Of a stretch of DNA of 58,286 nt, positions 7,603-16,385 are shown one piece after another. A model generated the notes under the pieces. The model was not told the DNA's origin and made no database searches. It saw nothing but the letters and a program-made list of their open reading frames with translations. Origin of the DNA: Armatimonadia bacterium (GTDB lineage Bacteria > Armatimonadota > Zipacnadia > Zipacnadales > JABUFB01); the NCBI GenBank assembly GCA_039679385.1, contig JBDKVB010000100.1:1-58286 (forward strand). Direction: 5' to 3'. Position 1 is the first letter of the stretch, and every line of letters begins with the position of its first letter. The position numbers and the translations under genes are program-made.

Positions 7603-8514
7603 ATGGATCTGATTGACGGACTAAAGCAGGTAGCCGACCTGGACGTCGATACACACGTCCCGATGTCGGAGCATACATCCTTCCGCATTGGTGGGCCGGC
7701 CGACGTTCTGGTGGTCCCCCACACTAGGGAAGCACTGGCGTCTGCGGTGCGGCTTCTCAAGGAGGCCGGGCAGAAGCCGATCGTGATCGGGAACGGCACC
7801 AATCTGTTGGTGTTGGATGGCGGCATCCGTGGGGTGGTCGTGAAGATCGCCAACGGCATGTCGCGGGTCACGGTCGAGGACGACCTGATCATCGCCGAGA
7901 GCGGCGTGCGCATGGCCTCGCTGTGCAGCACCTGTGCCCACCACGGGCTCGGCGGCCTGGAATGGGCTGCCGGGATTCCGGGGACCCTCGGCGGCGCACT
8001 GATGATGAATGCCGGCGCTCATGGCGGCGAGATCGGGCCCCTTACGGAGTGGGTCAAGACGGTCCTTCCCAGCGGAGAGTTCCGCACGCTCCAGCGCCAG
8101 GAGCTCACCTTCGGGTACCGCATGAGCTGCTTCCAGGGCTCGCCGGAGATCATCGTCCAGGCGGCCCTGAGGCTGGTGAAGGACGACCCGGCGGTCGTTC
8201 ACGCGAAGCTGTGCGACATCATCGAGACGCGCTGCGAGAAGCAGCCGGTGGCCATGCCGAGCGCGGGATGCGTGTTCAAGCGCAGTCCGGGTGAGGGCGC
8301 CGGGCGGCTCGTGGACTGGGCCGGCTGCAAGGGGATGCGCGTCGGCGGAGCAGTCGTCTCGGAGAAGCATGCCAACTTCATCGTCAATGAAGGTTCGGCC
8401 ACGGCCGCGGAGGTCCTGAAGCTCATCGAGGTCGTGCGGGCGAAGGTCAAGGAGAGGTTCGACGTGGACCTCAAGACCGAGATCTGCATCCTCGGCGAAC
8501 CGGCGGAGGAGTAG
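7603..8514 (+). CDS. murB: UDP-N-acetylenolpyruvoylglucosamine reductase
   Basis: FAD enzyme of peptidoglycan synthesis that reduces UDP-GlcNAc-enolpyruvate to UDP-MurNAc with NADPH. The product (303 aa from the ATG at 7603) has the FAD-binding HTSFRIGGPADVLVVP and IGNGTNLLV, the region GIPGTLGGALMMNAGAHGGE, GYRMSCF (the YRxS form) and a final LKTEICILG with the conserved Glu. At the position of the usual catalytic Ser (SAGSxFKNP) it reads SAGCVFKRSPG, so Cys replaces Ser. The frame is open 40 codons further upstream without homology; the ATG at 7603 has no strong Shine-Dalgarno. The rest of the mur cluster is not in the window. Confidence 0.9.
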   Translation: MDLIDGLKQVADLDVDTHVPMSEHTSFRIGGPADVLVVPHTREALASAVRLLKEAGQKPIVIGNGTNLLVLDGGIRGVVVKIANGMSRVTVEDDLIIAESGVRMASLCSTCAHHGLGGLEWAAGIPGTLGGALMMNAGAHGGEIGPLTEWVKTVLPSGEFRTLQRQELTFGYRMSCFQGSPEIIVQAALRLVKDDPAVVHAKLCDIIETRCEKQPVAMPSAGCVFKRSPGEGAGRLVDWAGCKGMRVGGAVVSEKHANFIVNEGSATAAEVLKLIEVVRAKVKERFDVDLKTEICILGEPAEE

Positions 8515-8561
8515 CCCGTCAGGGCAGGATCGGCGACAGTAGACAGTTCCCTCAAGCAAAG

Positions 8562-8593
8562 CGGGCGGCCAGAGATGGCCGCCCGTATCGTTT
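8562..8593 (+). terminator. Intrinsic terminator after murB
   Basis: CGGGCGGCC and GGCCGCCCG form a perfect 9-bp stem with loop AGAGAT, followed by TATCGTTTT. It lies 48 bases after the murB stop and ahead of the convergent GNAT gene. Confidence 0.75.
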
Positions 8594-8614
8594 TCCCAGG
8601 TTGCTGTCCAGCCT

Positions 8615-9598
8615 CTACCCCACCTTGCCAAACACCAGAACGTCCGTGGGCACGTGGTTCTCGTCCTCAATCTGCCCGCGGAAGCACCCTTCCTGCTCGA
8701 AACCCAGCGTTTGCAGGGCTGCGATCTTCGCCGTCGCCTGCGCGTCGCAGAAGGCCTGGACCTTGGCACCCGCCGGGATCGCCAGGCTGCCGGCCAACTC
8801 GGCGGCACGTTCGTGGAAGTTGGCATGGACCATGACGTCAAGGACGAGCGGCCGTCCGCGCCATGCGGGCTGCTTCGCCAGGAGTGCGTGCCCCAGGATC
8901 GCGCCATCGGGCCTCGACAGGACCCGGGTGCCAAGGATGCTGCCCTTCGCCAGCCCCTGACGCAGACCGAGGTACTCGCCCTCATAGGCAGCGTGGCCGA
9001 ACTGCTGGAAGTAGAAGCTCTTGAGTTGCCATTGGCCGGTGACGGCGTAGAGTGCTTCGAGGAGCGGCCAGTCCTCCCAGCGAGTATCCCTGACGCTGGC
9101 CGGTCCGGGGGCGAAGTGGGTCTCGAGGAAGCCCGCGTCTGGCAGCCAGGTCATCTTGCCGCTGTTTCCCCGCCCGACGAAGCCGAAGCTCTCGTAGATG
9201 TGGTACGGCGGCGTGTCGTAGCCGGTGCTCAGATACATCGCGCGGCCGCTGCGGGCGGCAAAATCGTCGCACAGGCCGCGGAGGAGCGCGCTGGCGATCC
9301 CCTTGCGCCGGTGCTCGGGCGGCGTGAAGACGTGCTGCAGCACGCCGACCCCGAGGTGCTCAACGGTGGTGATGTTGCCGACGATCTCGCCGCTGTCGAG
9401 GACGCCGAGGAAGTCGTTCATCGTCAGGGCATCGAGGCCCTCGGAGTAGGCCTGGCGCATGGGCTCCAGCCAGGAGTCGCCCTTGTGGGACAGGAAGGGC
9501 AGGATGCGGTCGATCCAGTCCGGCTCAGGAGCCGTGGTCTTCACGACGGCCATCGACTCGCCCGACTTGAGGGTCACCTTCGCAAGGGTGGTCACCAT
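8615..9598 (-). CDS. GNAT-family N-acetyltransferase, tandem GNAT-like domains
   Basis: Residues about 60-150 form a clear GNAT domain with the acetyl-CoA loop HRRKGIASALLRGL (motif RxxGxA) and IYESFGFVGRG at its end. The remaining half (WEDWPLLEALYAVTG ... LQTLGFEQEG) looks like a second, degenerate GNAT domain, giving 327 residues in all. GGAGG sits 8 bases before the ATG. The acceptor substrate cannot be inferred. It lies just downstream of a large membrane protein gene on the same strand (37-base gap), so the two are probably co-transcribed. Confidence 0.82.
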   Translation of the reverse strand: MVTTLAKVTLKSGESMAVVKTTAPEPDWIDRILPFLSHKGDSWLEPMRQAYSEGLDALTMNDFLGVLDSGEIVGNITTVEHLGVGVLQHVFTPPEHRRKGIASALLRGLCDDFAARSGRAMYLSTGYDTPPYHIYESFGFVGRGNSGKMTWLPDAGFLETHFAPGPASVRDTRWEDWPLLEALYAVTGQWQLKSFYFQQFGHAAYEGEYLGLRQGLAKGSILGTRVLSRPDGAILGHALLAKQPAWRGRPLVLDVMVHANFHERAAELAGSLAIPAGAKVQAFCDAQATAKIAALQTLGFEQEGCFRGQIEDENHVPTDVLVFGKVG

Positions 9599-9634
9599 GG
9601 TCGCTACCTCCGGGGGTCCAGTGGTCCAGGGAGC

Positions 9635-11545
9635 TTACTGTTTCGGGGTGCGCAGGCGGTACACCTTCACGTCTCCCGCGTCGATGAACAGGTAGCGAGC
9701 GAGCTTGCGTTCCTGCCCGGGGCCGGCGAGAGCCCGCTCGTAGGGACCCCACCAGAGGAGGTCGACGCGGTACTTGTCGGAGGGCTTTGCCGGGCTCGAC
9801 TTGCGCAGCGCATGGCTCGCGGCAAGGGCTATACTCTCGGCCTCGCCGGGCATGCCGCCCTCAGCGAGGGTTTGATGGAAGAGCCAGTTCGGCAGGCCGC
9901 AGTCAGCGGCGGTGTCGCCGGTCTTGTCGGAAGGACCGCTCAACAAGCGCGAGATCGAGCGATCGGAGAGACCGTAGGCGGCGAAGGTGGCGGCAGTGCG
10001 GTCGAGGAGTTCGGCTGCCGTTGCCGGGGTGACGATGCAGTAAGGCAGGAATACGTTGCAGGCGGTGTAGACCGGCGCCAGCGCAAGGGCATCCGGATCG
10101 AGCGCCATGAGGACGCTATCCACCGGGGCACGCAGGGACAGCTCATGGAGCGCCGTCTGAGTGCACGCGGGAAGCGTATGTGCCGGGGCCATCCGCGCGG
10201 CATAGAGACGATGGTCCTGGGCCGTGTAGGCGAGGGTCAGAAGCGACAGGAGCCCGAAGGCCACGCAGGTCACCTGGTGCCCGCGACGTGCCATGACCAG
10301 CGGATCCTCCGCGCGCCACAAGCGACGGGTCACAGGCAGTACCCAGGCGCCGAGGAGCAGAACCGCTGCAACGGCGCTCCAGGGCTGCCAGCAGCGCCCC
10401 AGCCAGTGCCACTCCTGGGTGTTCATGCCCGCAACACGGGCTCCGAGGATGCAGGCAAAGGGCGCGAGCAGGAAAGCCAGGAGGGGGAGGAATTCGCGCC
10501 GGCGCTTCGGATACAGGGCCACCAGGAGGACCAGCAGGGCCAGGTCGTACTTCTGGTAGGCCCAGCGCACATGCCTTCCGCCCCAGCTCTGTCGAGCCAT
10601 CATCTCTGCCTTGCCCGAGAACCCGTGAGGAGCGACGCTCTGGTACAGGACAGGCAGACCGATCACCAGGCCAAGGCCCAGGGCGGCCAAGAGAAAGGGA
10701 GCGCTGCGGCGGGAGTCCCGACGCAGGGCTGTGACGCCAACCAGCAGCAGCCCGCCGACCAGGGCGAAAGTCCAGTAGAAGGCGTAGCAGTAGATCGTGG
10801 CAGCGAAGACGACGCCGGTCCAGGCTGCGGTGCGCCAGCGAGGATGCTCGTAGAGAGTGAACAGCCCCAGAAGGGTGGCCGCCAGGGGGATGAAGGCCAA
10901 CTGCGGGACGGTGAGTCGTGTGAACTCAACGGGGCGATCGCTGGAGAGCAGGTGCAGACGGTCGGCGAGAGTGGATAGTGAAGGGTGTGCGACCAGGGCA
11001 AAGGGCAGCGTTACCTGGTCATGCGCCAGCACGCAGACCAGGGCGGCGGCGATAGCGACCGCCTCATGTGCCCCGAGACGGCGGCAGACGGCATAGAGGA
11101 GCAAGACCGACAGAGGCGGCAAGAGGAAGTCGCACAGGATGAAGACGTTCGCCACACTGCGCTTGACCAGGAACCCCAGGAGACCGGCGATCAGGCTGTC
11201 CAGCCAGGCCTGCCCGAGGAAGGGCGTCCCGTTCTTGTGCTCCAGGCCGTCCGGATCGGCGCTGAAGAGGTGACCGTCGAGGACTTCACGCACGCGCGGT
11301 GCGTAGTAAGTGGTCTCGTCGAAGGTGAGGGCTGTCACGCCCCTGACGACCTGCGGGACGTAAGTCTTGCCCTGAGAGGCCAGCCGGGAGGCCATGAGCC
11401 AATGCGGCATCCCGCACACCAGTCCCGTCAGCAGGCAGGCAGCGGTGATGGGCAGCCAGTGCCACCGGCCGGGCCTGAGCACGGGAATCGACGCAGTATC
11501 CTCCCCCACTGCGGGGGCAAGGGTGGAAGGGCTGGCCTCTGACAT
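9635..11545 (-). CDS. Large polytopic membrane protein, GT-C glycosyltransferase-like
   Basis: 636 residues with about 11-13 hydrophobic segments in the first 430 positions (for example ITAACLLTGLVCGMPHWL and FALVGGLLLVGVTAL). A soluble C-terminal part of about 180 residues ends KYRVDLLWWGPYERALAG. An early periplasmic loop has FDETTYYAPRVREVLDGH, in the position and style of the acidic first loop of GT-C glycosyltransferases (DE pair). A role in transferring sugars from a lipid carrier is therefore plausible but not shown. No good Shine-Dalgarno precedes the ATG at 11545, so the start is uncertain. Confidence 0.7.
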   Translation of the reverse strand: MSEASPSTLAPAVGEDTASIPVLRPGRWHWLPITAACLLTGLVCGMPHWLMASRLASQGKTYVPQVVRGVTALTFDETTYYAPRVREVLDGHLFSADPDGLEHKNGTPFLGQAWLDSLIAGLLGFLVKRSVANVFILCDFLLPPLSVLLLYAVCRRLGAHEAVAIAAALVCVLAHDQVTLPFALVAHPSLSTLADRLHLLSSDRPVEFTRLTVPQLAFIPLAATLLGLFTLYEHPRWRTAAWTGVVFAATIYCYAFYWTFALVGGLLLVGVTALRRDSRRSAPFLLAALGLGLVIGLPVLYQSVAPHGFSGKAEMMARQSWGGRHVRWAYQKYDLALLVLLVALYPKRRREFLPLLAFLLAPFACILGARVAGMNTQEWHWLGRCWQPWSAVAAVLLLGAWVLPVTRRLWRAEDPLVMARRGHQVTCVAFGLLSLLTLAYTAQDHRLYAARMAPAHTLPACTQTALHELSLRAPVDSVLMALDPDALALAPVYTACNVFLPYCIVTPATAAELLDRTAATFAAYGLSDRSISRLLSGPSDKTGDTAADCGLPNWLFHQTLAEGGMPGEAESIALAASHALRKSSPAKPSDKYRVDLLWWGPYERALAGPGQERKLARYLFIDAGDVKVYRLRTPKQ

Positions 11546-11578
11546 GGTGGGTGGCTGTCACGCCCCTGGGAAGGAGGA

Positions 11579-11623
11579 GCCGGCCTGCGGTCCAGCTAAG
11601 TCCAGAGGAACGCGCAGGCCGGC
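11579..11623 (-). terminator. Long hairpin after the heparinase-like gene
   Basis: GCCGGCCTGCG and CGCAGGCCGGC form a perfect 11-bp stem with a 23-base loop, directly after the stop of the minus-strand lyase gene (11640). There is no T-tract. It is probably a terminator or an mRNA 3'-end stabiliser. Confidence 0.5.
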
Positions 11624-11639
11624 CTCGGTTGCCTGAGTG

Positions 11640-14195
11640 TTAGGGCTCGACCTTCAGCACCGCAGAGACGGCGCCATCGGCGGCATAGCGCGTGACCTGC
11701 CAGTCGGCCCCCAGGTCCATGACGTCGCGGCGGCCATCGGCGAACTGGATCTCGGCCTTGAGGCCGTCACCCGGCAGGAGGTGGAACTGGCGCACGGGGC
11801 ACTCCTGGCCCGGTCGCGTCGGATAGAGCAGATAGACGGTCTGCGTGACGCCGGTCGCCTTCCAGGTGAAGCGGGCAACGGGCATCGGGTGCTTGTTGCC
11901 GACGCCGTGGGTACCGATCCAACCCAGATAGTAGGGAGTCTCCTGGCCCTTGACGATGTCGGCCACAGCCGGCTGGCGTCCTGCGGTGAGGATATGCAAG
12001 TTCGCGCTGTCGCCGAGAGTCGAGGCCGTGGCGCCGGAGGCCTGAGCATCTGCGGTGCCCAGGTGGAAGTGCGACGCATACTGGTGCTCGGCGGCATCCG
12101 GTGGTGTGAGGGTGTCGACGACGACCCAGTACTCGGGCTTAACGAAGAGCACCTGACGGCGCTGCACGACCTTCAGCTCGTTCTTGGGGCCGAAGCCGTC
12201 ATCGTACACGCCCTCGCAGTAGTCGAAGGCGGCGGTGGTGTGGAAGGGATTGGTCTGCGGCTCCGTGTTGACGTTGCTGGAGCGCACGTTCCGCCGGGCC
12301 TGCGTCAGACCGTCGACGGCAACGATGTTGTGAGCCCAGGGGCCGACGACATAGCTGCGCATGGCCGATCGCTCGTAGGCGTAGCTGCCCACGTCGACCA
12401 GCAGGTACTTGCCGTACGCCGAGAGGACCATTGCGAGCTTGTCCTCATGCTGGTGACCGAGTCCGAAGGGGCCGACGTCGAAGAGCATGTAGTTGTCATC
12501 ACGGCCCCAGCCGGTGCGCATGACCGACCAACCTGCCCAGGGGAAGAAGTGGGACAGATGATCGGGCTGCCGGCCCTCTTTGCCGTCCGTGGCGATCCAG
12601 CGGAAGTCCTCGCGCTGCGGGAAGTACTCAAGCGCCTGGCGTAGCGTCCCCGGCACATTGACGTTCCAGGCATCGTTGAGATAGGGCAAGGTGCGGTCCG
12701 GCATCATGGCCCACATTCCATAGGCCCACATGCGCTCGAGCTTGGAGACGTAGTTCTCGGGGAGCGCGATGTCGTTGAACATGCAAATCCGGGCCAGATC
12801 GAGGAAGTTGCCCAGAGCAACGTAGTGGTAGCCGGTGGTTAGTTCCTTCTGTGCGCCATCGGGATAGACCTGGTTATCAAGCTCTGTGTAAAGCCGCTTG
12901 ACGGCCTCCTCGCGCCAGGTCTGGGCCTGCTTGAACTCGGGGAAGAGCACCCCGACATGGCACATCCCGTTGGCTTCCATGGTTAGCCAGTTGCCGCCGG
13001 TCGGGTAGTTGTACAGGTACTGGGCCTGCTCGGCCATTGACTTGACCATCATCACAACGTCGTCGTCGGTGAAGGTCGGGGAGGACAGGAAGTAGTAGAA
13101 GGCCTGCGGCCAACTGCCCTGGAGGCGGATGCCGCACTCAATGGTGCGCCAACGGGAGCCGACGCTGTTGTTCACGCGCTCTGGCAGGAAGTTATCGTGG
13201 ATCCAACTGCGCAGCTCCCAGACCCACTCCTGGGCGTACTTCTCATCGCCGGTGTTCCAGTAGGCTCGGCCGAGACCCGACCACCAACTGTGGCGTCCGA
13301 ACTGCCAGGTCCACTCGGGGTTGAAGGGATTCGTCGGGTTGGCTTCCCAGTCGATTTTGTCCTCGAACTGCAGCGGGACGTCGCACACGTAGTAGAGGTG
13401 CTTCAGAGCCTGGTCGGCGCCCCGGGTATCGGGGTTGGCCGGACGCTTGTCGGGCTCGGGCTTGTCGCGCCAGTTGACATAGTAGCGGGGCGTCTCACGG
13501 ACCTTGAGGTACTTGACGTAGGCAGCCTTGGCTCCCGCCAGGTCGCCGGCCTGGACGAGGGCCTTGGTGCGCTCGAGGCCGGGATAGTCGAGATTCAGGG
13601 ATGCGAAGAACTCTGCATCGGTGGTCTTGGGTCCCACGGGCGGTGCCTCCCAGGAGAGCTTGAAATCGTCAAAGGTGACGCAAGTGTTGGGATCGGGAGT
13701 GTTGTCCCAGCCGGAGGCGGTGAAGTTCATCCCATCGATCTGGTCCCAGCCACGGGGCTCACGGGCGGCGTCGAAGTCACGCGGGATCGCGTAGCTGAAC
13801 TGCTTCCAGCCGGTGAAGTCGACCACGATATCATGCATGTAGTAGTCGGAGCCCTCGGTCTTGGGGTTCTCTGAGGGGACGATCATCATGAACCGCGCCT
13901 TGGTGGCCTTTGGAGAGTACATCCAAAAGCTGAGGCGGTTGTAGGCCTTCCAGTCGGGCGTGATCCCGTTGAGGTTCAGGTAGACGCTCTTGCTGTGGTC
14001 CCAGCGAAGGGCGGCCTTGCCCTCCTTCACGTTCTGGGTGTCCAACTCGCCGCCGGAGCACTGGGAGAGTTCGTCACAGGAGCAGAGGCTGAGGGCAGGC
14101 GGCTGGGCCACGGCCGGGGTATTCCCCGTCAGACCTGCCCCGAGGAACAGGGCGAGACCGAACAGCCACCAACCTGAGGATAGAGAAGCGCGCAT
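11640..14195 (-). CDS. Secreted heparinase II/III-family polysaccharide lyase with N-terminal carbohydrate-binding-like domain
   Basis: 851-residue exported protein with a signal peptide of about 30 residues ending at AVAQ. An N-terminal beta-sandwich region (YLNLNGITPDWKAYNRLSFWMYSP) resembles a carbohydrate-binding module. An alpha/alpha-toroid follows, with PETPRYYVNW-like RETPRYYVNWRDKPEP, NMTEANGMCH-like TMEANGMCHVGVLFPEF and the region TGYHYVALGNF. The C-terminal beta-domain carries GPFGLGHQHEDKLAMVLSAYG, the conserved His-rich metal/substrate motif of heparinase II/III proteins. It should cleave uronic-acid polysaccharides (alginate, heparin-like or plant types); the exact substrate is not readable. 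GGAGG precedes the ATG. An HAD phosphatase gene ends 12 bases upstream on the same strand. Confidence 0.88.
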   Translation of the reverse strand: MRASLSSGWWLFGLALFLGAGLTGNTPAVAQPPALSLCSCDELSQCSGGELDTQNVKEGKAALRWDHSKSVYLNLNGITPDWKAYNRLSFWMYSPKATKARFMMIVPSENPKTEGSDYYMHDIVVDFTGWKQFSYAIPRDFDAAREPRGWDQIDGMNFTASGWDNTPDPNTCVTFDDFKLSWEAPPVGPKTTDAEFFASLNLDYPGLERTKALVQAGDLAGAKAAYVKYLKVRETPRYYVNWRDKPEPDKRPANPDTRGADQALKHLYYVCDVPLQFEDKIDWEANPTNPFNPEWTWQFGRHSWWSGLGRAYWNTGDEKYAQEWVWELRSWIHDNFLPERVNNSVGSRWRTIECGIRLQGSWPQAFYYFLSSPTFTDDDVVMMVKSMAEQAQYLYNYPTGGNWLTMEANGMCHVGVLFPEFKQAQTWREEAVKRLYTELDNQVYPDGAQKELTTGYHYVALGNFLDLARICMFNDIALPENYVSKLERMWAYGMWAMMPDRTLPYLNDAWNVNVPGTLRQALEYFPQREDFRWIATDGKEGRQPDHLSHFFPWAGWSVMRTGWGRDDNYMLFDVGPFGLGHQHEDKLAMVLSAYGKYLLVDVGSYAYERSAMRSYVVGPWAHNIVAVDGLTQARRNVRSSNVNTEPQTNPFHTTAAFDYCEGVYDDGFGPKNELKVVQRRQVLFVKPEYWVVVDTLTPPDAAEHQYASHFHLGTADAQASGATASTLGDSANLHILTAGRQPAVADIVKGQETPYYLGWIGTHGVGNKHPMPVARFTWKATGVTQTVYLLYPTRPGQECPVRQFHLLPGDGLKAEIQFADGRRDVMDLGADWQVTRYAADGAVSAVLKVEP

Positions 14196-14207
14196 GGGCT
14201 GGTCCTC

Positions 14208-14921
14208 CTATCTGAGCACTTGCATGATGTCGCCAAAACTCTCGAAGGGAAAGAAGGGCATGCCCCTGCGGGCCGCATCCTCGGCGAGATGACTGCGGGC
14301 GAAGAGGACGTCGGCATACTTGGCCGGACACATGTCGGAGTGGCCATCTCCCACGTAGAGGACGCGGGAGAAGTGCGGGCGCAGCTCGAAGAGGTGATGC
14401 AGCTTGCAGTTGCCGCACTGAGCACAGACCGGTGTGCGGTGCGGAAAGCTGACGGTGACGCCGCGCTCGTCGATCGTACCATGGTTAACGAAGCGCGGGA
14501 TGCAGTCGTACTGACGGTCGAGGACCCGCTCACCGTCGCAGGCGGTCAGACCCAACCGCGTCAACATGCGGTCGAGGTACAGATCGAGGCCGTCGCTAAC
14601 CACGACGATATGGGCCCGGCGCTCCTTGAGGAAGGGGACGAAGTCGCGGAAGTCCTCGTGCAGGGGGAAGCTGTCCAGAAGGGCGTAGAGCTCCTCGGGC
14701 GGCAAGTCCACCATGGCCCACTGCCCGGCGAGGCACTGCATGGAGTCGATCTCGCCGCGCCGCCACACATGCTCCAGGTCCCAGGCCTTCTCCAGGTTGA
14801 GGGCATCGATCACGGCGATGCCGGTGTCGATGACGCTGATGGTACCGTCGAAATCGCAGAACACTAGATCGTTCTCGCCGAGGGGGCGTACTGCCTGGGG
14901 CCTCATACCGTCGGTCTCCAT
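14208..14921 (-). CDS. HAD-IB phosphatase, MtnX-like
   Basis: 237-residue HAD-superfamily hydrolase. Motif I is FCDFDGTIS with nucleophile Asp23 and acid/base Asp25; motif II is VVVSDGLD; motif IV is VLYVGDGHSDMCPA. The CAQCGNCK segment near residue 165 is typical of the MtnX / 2-hydroxy-3-keto-5-methylthiopentenyl-1-phosphate phosphatase subgroup, which acts in methionine salvage. No other methionine-salvage gene is in the window. The neighbour is a polysaccharide lyase 12 bases downstream, so the true substrate may be a different small phosphate ester. Confidence 0.83.
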   Translation of the reverse strand: METDGMRPQAVRPLGENDLVFCDFDGTISVIDTGIAVIDALNLEKAWDLEHVWRRGEIDSMQCLAGQWAMVDLPPEELYALLDSFPLHEDFRDFVPFLKERRAHIVVVSDGLDLYLDRMLTRLGLTACDGERVLDRQYDCIPRFVNHGTIDERGVTVSFPHRTPVCAQCGNCKLHHLFELRPHFSRVLYVGDGHSDMCPAKYADVLFARSHLAEDAARRGMPFFPFESFGDIMQVLR

Positions 14922-14959
14922 GGTTCCAAGACGAGCTACGGCGGGTGCCGTCGGAGCGC

Positions 14960-15000
14960 ATTATAACCCATTTGACGAGGTCGTACAGAAGGGATACGGT
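14960..15000. promoter_or_regulatory. Divergent promoter pair between the HAD/lyase operon and the Eis-like gene
   Basis: On the plus strand TTGACG (14972-14977) is followed after 17 bases by TACGGT (14995-15000), pointing to the gene at 15120. On the minus strand a perfect -10 TATAAT (14965-14960) points to the HAD gene starting at 14921, but its -35 is poor. The two overlap, so mutual interference is possible. Confidence 0.5.
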
Positions 15001-15119
15001 CCGGCGAAGCGAAGTAGACCGCATCAGGGAGTACCGCTCCCGGCAGATTGGGGTGCTCAGGAGGATCCGGAACCGGGAGGTTAGTGCCTGGCATCTGAGA
15101 CCTGACCTACGGAGGCATC

Positions 15120-16310
15120 ATGGAAGGTCTGCGAGTAGTTGAGTACCAGCCCGAGCTGGCCGAAGACGCGCTCAAGATTCGCAACGCCATCTTCCCGCCC
15201 CTGACCCTGGAGCAGTGGCTCGAGACCACTACGATGACGGGGTCTCTGGCATACCTGGGAGACGAGGTCGTGGGCTGCATTCCCATGGACCAGCGGGACT
15301 TCCTCGCCGCGCCGGGCAAGCCAATCCGCGTCATCTTCGAGAACGCCGTCGGCACGAGAGAGGACATGCGCTCACGAGGCGTCGGCTCCGCCATGATCGA
15401 AGCGGCCCGTGAGTTCCTCAGCGACCGCATCGACGTGATGATGGTTTACCGCGGTGCAGAGCGGTCCGATGGGTACCGCTTCTATGTAAAAAGCGGCCAT
15501 TATGATATGATTTACCTTCGTCGAGGAATGTGGGAGAGCCCCAGCGGAACCCGAGAGGGAGTTGCCCTCGGCAGCCTGGCGGAGATCGCCGCGGACGCAG
15601 CGGGAATCCACGAGGCCTTCGTCGGGAGCTTCGGGAACATCGCGGGATTTCCCCCTCGTTACCCCGGATATCAATACAAGAAGCTCGGGGGGCACATCTA
15701 CCAGGTGCTGCCGCAGGAGACGCTGTACTGGCGAACTCCTGTCTCCGGTCCCCTGGAGGCTTACTGTATCGGTGGTGTGCGCACAGGTACGGCGCACTCC
15801 GACGGCACGATCACGATCCAGGAGATGGCCAGTCGGAGCGGCGGGGAGGCCATGCAGCGGGTTCTCTCGGCGGTCGGGGCGGAAGCTGCAGCACGCCAGG
15901 GTTCGGTGGCTCGAGTAACCAGCCAGGACGACCCCTTCCGGTCGTTGATGCGGAAGATGGGGTTCGTGGAGCCTGTGCGGCACACCATGATCATGGCGCA
16001 GGTGATCCGGCCGCAGGCGCTGTTTGAGAAGGTCTGCACCGACCTGAGCCTGGTGGCCGATCTGAAGATCAAGGTGTGGACGCCGACCCGGGACTATGTG
16101 CTGTACGAGGGTCCCGAGGCGCAGACAGAGATCACCGTCGAGGGCAAGGATGCCGAGATCTACCGGATGCTGGGCCGACGCCTCGACGTGCAGTCGGCGA
16201 TTGAGCATGACGTGATCAGCGTCCAGAACGGTAGTGTGGACATCGCCCAGCGGCTGGGTTCTGCCCTGAGCTTCGCGCCCTGGGTCTACCACCATCTGGA
16301 CTATATCTAG
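15120..16310 (+). CDS. Eis-like GNAT acetyltransferase with C-terminal sterol-carrier-like domain
   Basis: 396 residues with the tripartite layout of the Eis family. There is an N-terminal GNAT domain with an acetyl-CoA loop (VGTREDMRSRGVGSAMIEAA, motif RxxGxG) and FYVKSGHYDMIYLRRG. A second GNAT-like half follows (FRSLMRKMGFVEPVRH). The C-terminal SCP2-like domain runs from about residue 295 (ALFEKVCTDLSLVADLKIKVWTP). Eis proteins acetylate amines, including aminoglycosides and polyamines; the substrate here is unknown. GGAGG is 4-5 bases before the ATG. The SIS gene follows after 75 bases and may be co-transcribed. Confidence 0.8.
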   Translation: MEGLRVVEYQPELAEDALKIRNAIFPPLTLEQWLETTTMTGSLAYLGDEVVGCIPMDQRDFLAAPGKPIRVIFENAVGTREDMRSRGVGSAMIEAAREFLSDRIDVMMVYRGAERSDGYRFYVKSGHYDMIYLRRGMWESPSGTREGVALGSLAEIAADAAGIHEAFVGSFGNIAGFPPRYPGYQYKKLGGHIYQVLPQETLYWRTPVSGPLEAYCIGGVRTGTAHSDGTITIQEMASRSGGEAMQRVLSAVGAEAAARQGSVARVTSQDDPFRSLMRKMGFVEPVRHTMIMAQVIRPQALFEKVCTDLSLVADLKIKVWTPTRDYVLYEGPEAQTEITVEGKDAEIYRMLGRRLDVQSAIEHDVISVQNGSVDIAQRLGSALSFAPWVYHHLDYI

Positions 16311-16385
16311 GGGTTGGGACCCTGCAGCAGCAAAGAGCAGCAACTACACGCAAGGCAATCCCTGAATCGCAAGGGGGACCGCAAG

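Noticed and set aside
8654-10978. A 774-codon plus-strand frame across the GNAT and membrane-protein genes
   Set aside because: Antisense of two well-supported minus-strand genes; Arg/Gly/Ala-rich without domains.
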